In this document: positions 1 through 7,981 of the stretch, in pieces
Position numbering within the stretch: the stretch's first letter is position 1
Layout of the letters: each line of letters begins with the position of its first letter
NCBI GenBank assembly: GCA_964522605.1
Contig: CAZFWV010000113.1
Coordinates: forward strand, 1-18,653
Source of the DNA: CAVZLD01 sp964522605
Lineage (GTDB): Bacteria; Planctomycetota; Planctomycetia; Pirellulales; Pirellulaceae
Length of the DNA: 18,653 bases
Direction of reading: 5' to 3'
Program-made: the position numbers and the translations under genes
The notes under the pieces: generated by a model
The model's input: only the letters and a program-made list of their open reading frames with translations
Told to the model about the DNA's origin: nothing
Databases searched by the model: none

Positions 1-2
1 AG

Positions 3-464
3 GACGAAGCAGAGAAATTCGGCAACATTGCGCAACGGGCCGCGGCGGTGAAGAACGCCGAGGACGCGCGTGCCGCCCTCGTCCGAAAAGCCAATGCTGC
101 GGCAAGGGCAGATTCGCTGGGAGAAGAAATGCAGAGGATGCAGGCGACGGAGTCTCAATTGCGAGCCCTGCTGGAGCAGACGCGGGCTCGGATTGCGAAG
201 GCCAAGAGCTCGCACGCTGTCAGCGCCGCGCGTCTCACCGGAGCCAAGGTGCGCAAGGCCGCTCTCAGCGACGCAACCTCGTTCGGGAGCTCGCTGGCCG
301 CGCTCGATGACCTGGAGAAACAAGCGGATCGCCATGAAGACGAGGCCAGTGCGTTGGAAGAAATGAGAGGACTCGGGGAAACGAGTCTCGAAAGCAAGTA
401 TGACGTTGGCGGAACCGACGTCGACGAGGAACTCAAGGCACTCATGCAATCACAGGCCAACTAA
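3..464 (+). CDS. PspA/IM30 (phage shock protein A) family protein, C-terminal part, 5' end outside window
   Basis: The reading frame is already open at the left edge, so the true start lies outside; a GTG at 48 is inside the frame and unlikely to be the start. About 153 residues are visible. They are rich in Ala, Glu, Lys and Arg with heptad-like spacing, as in the long helical hairpin of PspA/IM30/Vipp1 proteins. The end has the family's look: an Ala/Glu-rich helix with LDDLEKQAD, a short break, then a final acidic helix around DVDEELKALM. PspA-type proteins coat the inner face of the cytoplasmic membrane and stabilise it under stress. No signal peptide can be assessed. The TAA stop is followed directly by a palindromic element (465-562) that may end transcription. 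Family assignment is by composition and C-terminal pattern, so another coiled-coil protein is possible. Confidence 0.75.
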   Translation, partial: DEAEKFGNIAQRAAAVKNAEDARAALVRKANAAARADSLGEEMQRMQATESQLRALLEQTRARIAKAKSSHAVSAARLTGAKVRKAALSDATSFGSSLAALDDLEKQADRHEDEASALEEMRGLGETSLESKYDVGGTDVDEELKALMQSQAN

Positions 465-562
465 GCTTTGTCTCAGAACGCCACTGGCAGAGCCAGTGGC
501 ACACCGATTCCACGAGTGCCACTGGGCTCTGCCAGTGCTCTGCGAGAATTTTGAGACAAAGC
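465..562. repeat. 98-bp palindromic element with 11-bp terminal inverted repeats (MITE-like)
   Basis: The ends are perfect inverted repeats, GCTTTGTCTCA (465-475) and TGAGACAAAGC (552-562). Inside lie two arms, 481-502 and 516-537, that are reverse complements of each other apart from one extra base. Each arm is itself a hairpin, for example CCACTGGC-aga-GCCAGTGG at 481-499. The element could therefore fold as one long stem or as a cross. It begins on the base after the PspA-like stop codon and could serve as its terminator. There is no ORF in it and no clear target duplication. Part of one end recurs at 9370-9382. Confidence 0.85.
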
Positions 563-859
563 CTGGTGTCCTTTATTGTTAATTCGCTTCTACATCGTGG
601 GGCGCGCATCCTTCTTGCCGCGTAGTCGACGCGATCCATCGCAAGCGGGAAGCTTACGCCACATAGATACAACACTAGCGGCGGTTGCAAGGTTGTTTTT
701 CAGGAGGGCGAGGCTCCGGTCGAGCCGGGGTTGGTCACGTCTTTGGCTCGACAGGTACCTCGCCCTCCCGGTTTTGAAATGCGCTCCCACATTTTTGGCT
801 GAGCACCGTCATGCGCCGAGGCGATCGTCATCGGTTTAGGCATTTCTGGAGTTCGTACC
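563..859. other. Intergenic stretch before the ion channel gene
   Basis: About 300 bp holding only the inverted repeat at 702-769. I see no credible gene: the short frames here have no ribosome site and no protein-like composition. A TGGAG at 847-851, eight bases before the ATG at 860, is the ribosome binding site of the channel gene. No convincing -35/-10 pair was found by eye. Confidence 0.5.
702..769. repeat. Imperfect inverted repeat, GAGGGCGAGG family, copy A
   Basis: Two 25-nt arms, 702-726 and 745-769, pair with about three mismatches. The left arm begins AGGAGGGCGAGG and contains GTCGAGCC; the right arm contains GGCTCGAC and ends CCTCGCCCTCCC. The loop is 18 nt. It sits alone in the gap between the PspA-like gene and the ion channel gene. 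A decayed relative with the same core (GGCTCCTACCGAG against TTCGGCAGGGGCC) is at 4478-4528, which suggests a dispersed family rather than a site specific to one gene. Confidence 0.75.
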
Positions 860-1702
860 ATGACATGCGGTCCCAGCATTGAAACAGAAAGTGCGCATGA
901 TGCCTCGTCCGAACTCATCCGATGGATTGATCTGATCGTCCGGCCTCTGGTCTTGGTCAGCATCGCGATGTTTCTGCTCGAGAAAGAACTCAGTCTGCGG
1001 TATGGTTGGGCGAACAGCCGGGAGGCACCCTGGTATTTCCTCTGGTCCGAACGGATGATTGCCAGCCTGTTTACGCTGGAGTTCTTTGTCCGGTGGTGGC
1101 GATCCAAACCAGCCTATGACGGCGCGCCCAATTCTTCCTATCCCATGAATATCTGGGGCGCGATTGATCTGATCGCAATCGCTCCCTTCTGGATCGGATT
1201 CATCTGCCCCATCGAGTACCTGGGACTCGTGCGGACTTTGCGCGTGCTGCGGCTGCTGAAGTTCTTCCGGTACAGCCGAGGATTGCAGCTCACGGCGCTT
1301 AAGTTTTATCGCGCGTACCACAGTCTCAAGGGGCTTGCGTTCTCGGTGGGAATCCTCTGGCTGTTTTTCGCCATTGTCTGCTTGGAACTCGAACGATCTC
1401 ATCAGCCAGACAAGCTCGGAAACCTTGTTGACGTACTGTGGTTTACGATCGTCACGGGGACGACGGTCGGTTACGGCGACGCATCACCGAGTACTCTTTC
1501 TGGAAAACTCTTTGTCGGGCTGATGCTGATTCCGATCATCGGCAGCATCGGGATGGCGATCTCCGCGTTCTCAAACGCCTGCGAAGCCGTGCAGGAACTT
1601 GAAGATGATCCCACGATCGATCCGCTCGACGAATGGAGGAGAGAACGAGAAAAGCTGAAAGAGCGACGTCGCATCAATCACGAGTATCGAATGAAGGAGT
1701 AG
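860..1702 (+). CDS. Voltage-sensor-type potassium channel (ion transport protein family)
   Basis: A 280-residue integral membrane protein. Residues 23-40, 60-79, 97-117, 158-177 and 213-236 are hydrophobic segments compatible with S1-S6 of a six-helix channel. Residues 123-137 form an S4-like helix with a positive charge every third residue (R125, R128, R131, K134, R137), the hallmark of a voltage sensor. The pore loop carries the selectivity filter TVGYGD at 202-207, which specifies potassium. A charged helical tail follows (about 243-280, EEDD then RRER/KERRR) and may form a coiled coil; there is no cyclic-nucleotide or RCK domain. The length is normal for small bacterial Kv-type channels. 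The start is supported by TGGAG eight bases upstream. It would pass potassium across the inner membrane. The next gene on the same strand is separated by repeats and a gap, so it is probably transcribed alone. Confidence 0.93.
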   Translation: MTCGPSIETESAHDASSELIRWIDLIVRPLVLVSIAMFLLEKELSLRYGWANSREAPWYFLWSERMIASLFTLEFFVRWWRSKPAYDGAPNSSYPMNIWGAIDLIAIAPFWIGFICPIEYLGLVRTLRVLRLLKFFRYSRGLQLTALKFYRAYHSLKGLAFSVGILWLFFAIVCLELERSHQPDKLGNLVDVLWFTIVTGTTVGYGDASPSTLSGKLFVGLMLIPIIGSIGMAISAFSNACEAVQELEDDPTIDPLDEWRREREKLKERRRINHEYRMKE

Positions 1703-1719
1703 TGTTAGAGCGGTCCTTG

Positions 1720-1791
1720 CCCTCCGCGTCTTTCCGCGTTTCTCCGCGGCCATTACTCTCGCATGCTGTGCGCGGGTCTCCCAACCCCGCA
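1720..1791. repeat. Short direct repeats (TCCGCG x3) and a 28-nt block shared with 14838-14865
   Basis: Between 1720 and 1749 the motif TCCGCG recurs three times at 9-10 bp intervals. Bases 1764-1791 begin TGCTGTGCGCGGG and match 14838-14865 at 25 of 28 positions. At the second site the block lies after the repeat copy at 14745-14826, whereas here it lies before the copy at 1804-1886. No gene is present. Confidence 0.6.
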
Positions 1792-1803
1792 ATGTCCGAG
1801 GGA

Positions 1804-1886
1804 GGAACCACGGATCTGACCGACAGAACGGATGTTTGCGGATCGGTCTGTGCCGATCCGTACGCTCCGTCAAATCCGTGGTTTCT
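1804..1886 (+). repeat. Dispersed palindromic repeat, ACCACGGAT family, copy 1
   Basis: The element runs from GGAACCACGGAT (1804-1815) to ATCCGTGGTTTC, so its ends are inverted repeats. The middle holds a perfect 8-bp dyad, CGGATCGG (1839-1846) and CCGATCCG (1853-1860). It lies about 100 bp after the channel stop codon. Relatives are at 8085-8160 (opposite strand) and 14745-14826. It contains no gene. Confidence 0.85.
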
Positions 1887-1907
1887 CTTTCTTCCTGAGG
1901 TCTCACC

Positions 1908-2007
1908 NNNNNNNNNNNNNNNNNNNNNNNNNNNNNNNNNNNNNNNNNNNNNNNNNNNNNNNNNNNNNNNNNNNNNNNNNNNNNNNNNNNNNNNNNNNNN
2001 NNNNNNN
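1908..2007. other. Assembly gap (100 N)
   Basis: Exactly 100 undetermined bases, the usual placeholder for a scaffold gap of unknown size. It starts 21 bp after a dispersed repeat and ends one base before the ribosome binding site of the GH97 gene. The promoter of that gene, and possibly more repeat copies or a gene, are hidden here. Confidence 0.97.
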
Positions 2008-2019
2008 GGGAGGTTTGCC

Positions 2020-3921
2020 ATGATGATTCGATGTGCCATTTTGAGCGTTCTGACGTGTGTGCTTCCAACACCGGGAATGGCTTCCGACGTCCAGGAACTG
2101 ACTTCTCCCGACGGCGACCTGGTCGTCCAGGTGAAGCGAACAGAGATTGGTGAAGTTCGTTACTGCTTGAGTTATCGTGGCCGGCGCGTTCTGGCCGAAT
2201 CGGCACTGGGGCTCGAATTGGCAGGTGCGCCGGCCCTGCAAGCTGGTTTTGAAATCGTTGCGGTGTCGCGTCATTCCAATGATGAATCGTGGCCCGTTCT
2301 CTATGGGGAACGTCGTCAAGTTCGAGACCATTACCATGAACTGGCGATGGATCTCGAAAGGACAGCCGCGGTTCCTCGCCGATTGCGATTGACCTTCCGC
2401 GCCTACAACGAGGGCGTGGCGCTTGCCTACACGATTCCCGCACAGGCGGATTGCGAGCGTGTGCGCATCGCCCGAGAGGCGACTGAGTTCCGGTTTACCG
2501 AAGACCATACGGCATGGGCCGTTTACAGTGCGCAAGGGCGCTATGAGCAGGTGCCATTAAGCGAGATCAAGCCGGGTTGTGAACGGCCGTTGGTGCTGCA
2601 GATCGACGAGGACACCTACGTTGCGGTTGCGGAAGCTCGGCTCGTGGACTACGCGCGGATGAAGCTGGAGCGACGAGGCGACGATGGGCTTACGCTCGTC
2701 AGTCAACTGAGCAGCGAAGTGGAAGCCGAATTGCCTCTGACTACGCCGTGGCGCGTAGTCATGGTTGCGGCATCGCCCGCCAAGCTTCTAGAGAATAACG
2801 ATCTATTCTTGAATCTCAATGACCCCTGCGCGATTGATGATCCGTCGTGGATTCGGCCCGGGAAGGTGATTCGCGAAGTTACGCTCACCACGGAAGGTGG
2901 CAAGGCCTGCGTTGATTTCGCGGCAGATCACAATCTGCAGTATGTCGAGTACGACGCGGGTTGGTACGGGCACGAGTATTCTGAAGAGGCCGATGCGACG
3001 ACCGTGACCGTCGATCCGAAACGTTCGCCGGGACCGTTAGATCTGCAGGAAGTGATTCGCTACGCGGAGGAACGAGGGATCGGCATTCTGCTTTATGTTA
3101 ATCGTCGTGCGCTGGAGCGACAGTTGGATGCGATCCTGCCGCTGTATCAGCAGTGGGGCGTGCGGGGTGTGAAGTATGGCTTCGTGAACGTGGGATCGCA
3201 GGAGTGGACGACCTGGCTTCACGCAGCAGTCCGCAAAGCAGCCGACCATCGACTGATGGTCGACGTGCACGACGAGTATCGTCCGACCGGCTACAGTCGC
3301 ACCTACCCGAACCTTATGACTCAGGAAGGAATTGCTGGCGATGAAACGCGCCCGACCAACCAGCAGACTTTGACGATTCTGTTTACGCGAATGCTCGCGG
3401 GAGCGGGAGATCATACGATCTGTTACTATGATCCGCGCGTCGACGAGAACGCGTGCCATGCCTATCAGTTGGCCAAGGCCGTCTGTTTCTACAGCCCGTG
3501 GCAATTCCTCTACTGGTACGATCGGCCCGCAGCATCGCCGCGTCGTAAGGGCGGCGCGGGGGCGAGCGCGAATGTCATCGGGGACGAACCCGAACTGGAG
3601 TTCTTTGATCGAGTCCCGACCGTCTGGGATGATACCCGCGTGCTTGAGGGGGCAATCGGGCAGTACGCGACGATCGCCCGGCGGTCCGGCGAAGATTGGT
3701 TCATCGGTGCAATGAATGCCGCGTCGCCGCGCGAGTTGCGGATCCCACTCGATTTTCTCGATCCAAAAAAGAGTTACGTCGCGCACATCTATTCGCACGA
3801 CCCGGATGGGCCAACACGCACTCACGTTCGCGTCGATCAGCGTTCCGTCGACCGTTCCACCGTGCTCACATCGAGATTGCACCGCAATGGCGGTCAGGCG
3901 GTGTGGATCGAATGCCAGTAG
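2020..3921 (+). CDS. Secreted glycoside hydrolase family 97 (alpha-glucosidase/alpha-galactosidase type)
   Basis: A 633-residue protein. The start is fixed by GGGAGG at 2008-2013, six bases before the ATG. Residues 1-22 form a signal peptide ending PGMAS. The N-terminal beta-sandwich opens with the family pattern SPDGDLVVQV (about 28-37) and runs to about 260; the (beta/alpha)8 barrel follows (about 275-540), then a short C-terminal beta domain. Barrel landmarks are VEYDAGWYG, GVKYGF with Gly387, HDEYRPTG (417-424) and TYPNLMTQEGIAGDE (428-442). The Glu residues in the last block are candidates for the catalytic acid. From family knowledge, retaining GH97 enzymes carry an Asp nucleophile near Gly387; its absence suggests the inverting, alpha-glucosidase-like branch. 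It would cut alpha-linked galactose or glucose outside the inner membrane. Family is firm, substrate is not. Confidence 0.93.
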   Translation: MMIRCAILSVLTCVLPTPGMASDVQELTSPDGDLVVQVKRTEIGEVRYCLSYRGRRVLAESALGLELAGAPALQAGFEIVAVSRHSNDESWPVLYGERRQVRDHYHELAMDLERTAAVPRRLRLTFRAYNEGVALAYTIPAQADCERVRIAREATEFRFTEDHTAWAVYSAQGRYEQVPLSEIKPGCERPLVLQIDEDTYVAVAEARLVDYARMKLERRGDDGLTLVSQLSSEVEAELPLTTPWRVVMVAASPAKLLENNDLFLNLNDPCAIDDPSWIRPGKVIREVTLTTEGGKACVDFAADHNLQYVEYDAGWYGHEYSEEADATTVTVDPKRSPGPLDLQEVIRYAEERGIGILLYVNRRALERQLDAILPLYQQWGVRGVKYGFVNVGSQEWTTWLHAAVRKAADHRLMVDVHDEYRPTGYSRTYPNLMTQEGIAGDETRPTNQQTLTILFTRMLAGAGDHTICYYDPRVDENACHAYQLAKAVCFYSPWQFLYWYDRPAASPRRKGGAGASANVIGDEPELEFFDRVPTVWDDTRVLEGAIGQYATIARRSGEDWFIGAMNAASPRELRIPLDFLDPKKSYVAHIYSHDPDGPTRTHVRVDQRSVDRSTVLTSRLHRNGGQAVWIECQ

Positions 3922-3941
3922 GTCGCATTCTCACCGGATTG

Positions 3942-4400
3942 TCAATCGCTTGCGCTGTCTTCGGGTAGCTTGATCGTAACAACCGGACACGGCGCATTCC
4001 GGACGACAGACTCCGCGACGCTTCCCATCAACAGACGGCTTAAGCCAGTTCGACCGTGCGTACCAAGGATGATCGCATCGACATCTTCTTTTTGAGCCAG
4101 CTTGACGATTTCCTCCGCTGGCTTGACGCTTGCGGCGCTGCCTGGCTCTCCGTACACGAGATGATGCTCATACTTGACCTGCGGGTCCGTGGGCACAATC
4201 GATTCAAGATCATGCATCTCTGTTGGGCTGGGCGGCGGGTCTTCGTCGAAGTGTTCGCCAACCGGATAGAGCTCGCGATCGGTGACGTGGGCGATCAGCA
4301 GTGTCGCACCCATGTCACGAGCGAGGGACGTGGCGAACGGCAGCGAGTGGCGACTCGCCTCGGAATAGTCGGTCGCGAAGAGGATTTTTTGCATTTTCAT
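3942..4400 (-). CDS. Universal stress protein (UspA family)
   Basis: A 152-residue single-domain protein of usual length for UspA. The fold begins KILFATDYSEAS, where Asp11 is the conserved acidic residue of the nucleotide site. The ATP-binding motif G-2x-G-9x-G-S is intact at 113-127 (GTHGRTGLSRLLMGS), so it belongs to the ATP-binding branch. The frame is open up to 4451, but the start at 4400 has a GGAG ten bases upstream and begins right at the fold, so I prefer it. It acts in the cytoplasm in stress survival. It is a lone gene, convergent with the GH97 gene with only 20 bp between the stops, and probably unrelated to the carbohydrate genes around it. Confidence 0.93.
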   Translation of the reverse strand: MKMQKILFATDYSEASRHSLPFATSLARDMGATLLIAHVTDRELYPVGEHFDEDPPPSPTEMHDLESIVPTDPQVKYEHHLVYGEPGSAASVKPAEEIVKLAQKEDVDAIILGTHGRTGLSRLLMGSVAESVVRNAPCPVVTIKLPEDSASD

Positions 4401-4759
4401 GATCAGAACACTCCGCTTCGATACCCAAGGTACGACAAGGAACTGGATCACATCCCAAAACCGTCATTCGGGCATGCAAGGCTCCTACCGAGCGTAGGGT
4501 TGCCGCGTCTACGGTTCGGCAGGGGCCTCGCCCGCCCAGTTTCCGTCCCGCTTACCGCTTCTTTTCTGCAATTCTGGTGCCAAATCCTGAAGTGCCGGAA
4601 CTCACTCTTCAAGACGAGGAACAAGTGAGCGAATTCGCACGCCAAGGCCCGCTCTGCTCCGCTTAGGCAAGCAACCGCTCGTGAGCAACACGATCGCTCT
4701 CCGCTGAGCGCGGCGCAGCGTCGTCAGTCGCTGCTGAATCCGTAGCCTGGAGCGTCTGA
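4401..4759. other. Intergenic stretch between the USP gene and the GH43 relic
   Basis: About 360 bp with no credible gene. The left part must contain the promoter of the minus-strand USP gene, though no clear pair was found. It includes a decayed inverted repeat (4478-4528). The right part may be the former 5' region of the GH43 gene, but I see no recognisable protein fragment in it. Confidence 0.45.
4478..4528. repeat. Decayed inverted repeat, GAGGGCGAGG family, copy B
   Basis: Arms 4478-4493 (AAGGCTCCTACCGAGC) and 4513-4528 (GGTTCGGCAGGGGCCT) pair at about 12 of 15 positions. The core resembles the better-kept copy at 702-769, and the right flank continues with CGCCCGCCC as expected for the family. 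It lies upstream of the USP gene. The decay suggests an old copy. Confidence 0.5.
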
Positions 4760-5593
4760 TTGACAGGGCTTCAACCATCAGAGATCGTATCCTCTGATAC
4801 TGGAGGGACCAGCGATGAGGATCCGGACGTGATCCGCGTCGGGGACGACTACTACCTGGCCGGTACCACGATGCAAATGTTCGATCAGACCGATGGCACG
4901 ACGAGTATCGCTGCGACGACTGCCACGCATCTGTGGTTGCGAGTGTCCTGTAACTTCGACAGCGAAACGTCGGTGTTCAGCTGGAGCACTGATGGCCAGA
5001 CTTTCGCACCGCTGGGCGATCCGTTCGTCATGGCGTTCCAGCTCATCACGTTTCAGGGTGTCCGCCTCACTCTGTTTCATTACAACACAGAAGGCAGATC
5101 CGGCGGATACGTGGATTTTGACAACTTCACGGTGGAGGAGCCACGTGCTCGAGGGATCGAACGCGAGGTTCCTGTCGGCAAGACAGTTGCGCTCGTCAGC
5201 GGAGCGGACGGGAGCATACTGACTGCCGACACGCAAACAAGGACGCTGGTCAACCTGCCCGAGGCGTCATCGAACACCGTGGCTCCTGACGCTCGTTTCC
5301 ACGTCGTTGATCTGGGGAAAGGCCGGGTGGCGCTCAGAACCGCCCATGGCGATTTTCTCTCGGACGCGAAAGAGACGGTGACGCTGAAGGACTTGGCGGG
5401 TCAACCTCCCGGCGATGCGGAATCCTTCCAATGGATCAATCTGATGCGCGGCGACACGATGCTGATGTCGCTGATCAATCATCGCTATCTGGCTACGAGA
5501 CCGAATGAACCCGGCACGGTGGCCGTTTCTGCTGCTGGGCCGCGTCCCGACCGGAAGGGTGGCGCATGTTTCCGATGGATGGAAGTCAACTGA
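4760..5593 (+). pseudogene. GH43 beta-xylosidase/arabinosidase relic lacking its catalytic domain, with a C-terminal beta-trefoil
   Basis: The open frame of 277 codons begins at a TTG just after an in-frame TGA, with no ribosome site and no signal peptide. Residues 21-41 read DPDVIRVGDDYYLAGTTMQM, the N-terminus of the GH43 five-bladed propeller including the first catalytic Asp. By residue 43 the sequence has jumped to the region before the C-terminal beta-sandwich typical of GH43 xylosidases (about 58-127, with SWSTDGQTFAPLGDPF and GGYVDFDNF). Roughly 300 residues of propeller are missing. Residues 138-277 resemble a fascin-like beta-trefoil, often a sugar-binding module (GKTVAL, GKGRVALRT). 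The join is in frame, near 4880. The protein could not be a working hydrolase. It ends 36 bp before the GH95 start, so the two were probably once one operon. A domesticated binding protein is less likely because it could not be exported. Confidence 0.75.
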
Positions 5594-5629
5594 TACTGCC
5601 GAAGCGACGAGAACAGGATGGAGCTATCC

Positions 5630-7981
5630 ATGAAGATCAACGATCTGGTTACCATTTTCTGCCTGATCATCACGATTTGGGCCAGTCCATGCAGATCGGC
5701 CGAGGAGTCGTCGAATCCCGACGCAGCACAGGCTCCGCAGGAGCGATTGTGTTTGTGGTATCGTCAACCTGCGAAGGAGTGGACGGAAGCACTGCCCATC
5801 GGCAACGGCAGATTGGGGGCGATGGTTTTCGGCGGTGTCGAGGAAGAGCGACTGCAGCTGAATGAGGATACGCTCTGGGCCGGCGGGCCGTATGACCCGG
5901 TGAATCCGGCGGCCAAAGCTGCGTTGCCGGAAGTTCGGCAACTGATCTTTGAGTCGAAGTATCGTGAGGCGACACGCCTGATCGACCGACAGGTGATGGC
6001 AAGGCCGCTGCGGCAAATGCCTTATCAAACCGTCGGCGATCTGTTGCTTCGATTTCCGGATTCCGCTCCGGTCAAGAACTATCGGCGTGAGTTGAATCTG
6101 GATACGGCCATCGCGCGCGTCAGCTATGCCTTGGGTGATGTGTCGTTCGTCCGTGAAGTGTTTGCAAGTCCCGTCGACCAAGTCCTTGTCGTCCGACTGA
6201 CGGCAGATCGTGACGGGCAGATTTCCTTCACCGCCCGCTTGCGAACGCCGCAAAAGGCAACCGTCACCGTAGATTCGGGCGACACACTCGTGATGCAGGG
6301 TGTGAACGGAGGTGCCGAAGGAATCCCCGGCGCACTGAAATTTCAGGCTCGCCTTCGTGTCGTGACGAGGGGAGGGGAAACGGTGACGTCAGACGACGAA
6401 ATCTCCGTGCGAAATGCCGATTCAGCGCTGCTCTTGGTGGCCGCGGCAACGAGCTACAAGAGCTTCAATGACGTGGGTGGCGATCCGGAGGCGGTTACCA
6501 AATCGCAAATCGCGTTGGCTGTGGAAAAAGATTTCGATACGCTGCGCAGCGCGCACGTCGATGCTCATCAAAGTCTCTTCCGACGCGTATCGCTTGATCT
6601 GGGCACCAGCGAAGATATGGGCAAACCCACAGACGAGCGGATCAAGGCGTTTCCGGCAGCGAACGATCCTCAGTTTGCCGAGTTGTATTTTCAGTACGGT
6701 CGTTACTTGTTGATCAGCAGCTCGCGGCCCGGCACGCAACCAGCCGGTTTGCAGGGGATTTGGAATGAAAGTATGGCTCCGCCCTGGGGTGGAAAGTACA
6801 CGATCAACATCAATACCGAAATGAATTACTGGCCGGCCGAGCCGTGTAATTTGGCTGAATGTGTCGAACCGCTCATTCGTATGGTGTCCGAGCTTGCAGA
6901 GACTGGCGCAACGACCGCAAAGGACATGTACGGAGCTCGAGGTTGGGTCACGCATCATAACACCGATCTCTGGCGCGCGACCGCGCCGATCGATGGTCCG
7001 AACTGGGGCATGTGGCCGACAGGTGGAGCATGGTTGTGCTTGCACTTGTGGGATCGATATGCCTACAGCGGTGATCGTGCGTATCTAAAAAGTGTGTATC
7101 CAGTCCTGAAAGGTGCCGCGGAATTCTTCCTCGATACGCTGGTTGAGGATCCGAAACATAAGTGGCTGGTTACGAATCCCTCGTTGTCTCCTGAGAATCA
7201 GCATCCGTTCGGCGCTGCTGTTTGTGCGGGGCCGACCATGGACGAGCAGATCATTCGTGACTTATTCTCGAACTGTATTCAGGCGGCGGAAGTGCTCGAC
7301 GTGGATGCCGAGTTTCGTCAAGAGCTTGAAACGAAACGCAGCCGACTGGCTCCCAATCAGGTTGGCAAAGGAGGCCAGTTGCAGGAATGGCTAGAGGACT
7401 GGGATCTCGAAGCACCAGAACAGCAGCACCGCCATATCTCTCATTTGTACGGGCTCTACCCGAGTGCGCAAATTACGCCGCGGCAGACTCCTGAATTGGC
7501 CGAGGCAGCCAAGGTGACGCTCAACACACGCGGTGACTTGTCGACCGGCTGGGCGATTGCCTGGCGAATCAATTGCTGGGCTCGGTTGCACGATGGGGAC
7601 CGGACGTTCTATATCCTCAAGAACCTGTTCAGCCCTTCGCGGACCTACCCGAACATGTTTGATGCCCACCCGCCGTTCCAGATTGACGGCAATTTTGGCG
7701 GAACCTCAGGCATCGTCGAGATGTTATTGCAAAGCCACGCAGGAGAAATCGAATTATTGCCGGCCTTGCCGGCAGAATGGCCGGCCGGCAGGGTCAAGGG
7801 GCTCCGCGCGCGGGGCGGCTTTGAAGTTGACATGGATTGGCGGGATGGAAAATTGCAGAGTGCACTCTTTCGCAATCACAATGGCGAAAGAGCAATCGTG
7901 CGCTACGGAAACCAAACCATCAACATCGAATCCCCACGTGACAAGATCATCCGACTCGACAGCTCACTGATGCCGAACTAA
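5630..7981 (+). CDS. Secreted glycoside hydrolase family 95 (alpha-L-fucosidase or alpha-L-galactosidase)
   Basis: A 783-residue protein of normal GH95 length. An ATG at 5618 is also in frame, but GGAG (5620-5623) lies six bases before the ATG at 5630, which gives a clean signal peptide (about 1-24, ending PCRSA). The N-terminal beta domain holds the family signature LPIGNGRLGAMVFGG and NEDTLWAGGPYDP; the (alpha/alpha)6 barrel follows, then a C-terminal beta domain. All catalytic positions known from the Bifidobacterium enzyme AfcA are recognisable: Asn393 and Asn395 in NINTEMNYW, the acid Glu522 in LSPENQ, and Asp686 in FQIDGNFGG. It should release terminal alpha-linked fucose or L-galactose by inversion outside the inner membrane. 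The broken GH43 gene lies just upstream on the same strand, and a GH20-like gene converges downstream. Confidence 0.95.
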   Translation: MKINDLVTIFCLIITIWASPCRSAEESSNPDAAQAPQERLCLWYRQPAKEWTEALPIGNGRLGAMVFGGVEEERLQLNEDTLWAGGPYDPVNPAAKAALPEVRQLIFESKYREATRLIDRQVMARPLRQMPYQTVGDLLLRFPDSAPVKNYRRELNLDTAIARVSYALGDVSFVREVFASPVDQVLVVRLTADRDGQISFTARLRTPQKATVTVDSGDTLVMQGVNGGAEGIPGALKFQARLRVVTRGGETVTSDDEISVRNADSALLLVAAATSYKSFNDVGGDPEAVTKSQIALAVEKDFDTLRSAHVDAHQSLFRRVSLDLGTSEDMGKPTDERIKAFPAANDPQFAELYFQYGRYLLISSSRPGTQPAGLQGIWNESMAPPWGGKYTININTEMNYWPAEPCNLAECVEPLIRMVSELAETGATTAKDMYGARGWVTHHNTDLWRATAPIDGPNWGMWPTGGAWLCLHLWDRYAYSGDRAYLKSVYPVLKGAAEFFLDTLVEDPKHKWLVTNPSLSPENQHPFGAAVCAGPTMDEQIIRDLFSNCIQAAEVLDVDAEFRQELETKRSRLAPNQVGKGGQLQEWLEDWDLEAPEQQHRHISHLYGLYPSAQITPRQTPELAEAAKVTLNTRGDLSTGWAIAWRINCWARLHDGDRTFYILKNLFSPSRTYPNMFDAHPPFQIDGNFGGTSGIVEMLLQSHAGEIELLPALPAEWPAGRVKGLRARGGFEVDMDWRDGKLQSALFRNHNGERAIVRYGNQTINIESPRDKIIRLDSSLMPN

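Noticed and set aside
772..786. 15-mer TTTTGAAATGCGCTC shared with 12137-12151
   Set aside because: One match of this length in 18 kb is not far from chance, and the flanks differ; noted only because the first copy borders a repeat.
3..1702. PspA-like and ion channel genes as a membrane-stress operon
   Set aside because: About 400 bp with two palindromic elements separate them, so common transcription is not supported.
1633..2019. Continuous frame running from the channel gene through the gap into GH97
   Set aside because: It depends on reading through 100 N and on non-coding repeat sequence; the GH97 gene has its own ribosome site and signal peptide at 2020.
3037..3882. Minus-strand frame of 281 codons
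   Set aside because: It is antisense to the GH97 catalytic domain and has no recognisable protein pattern.
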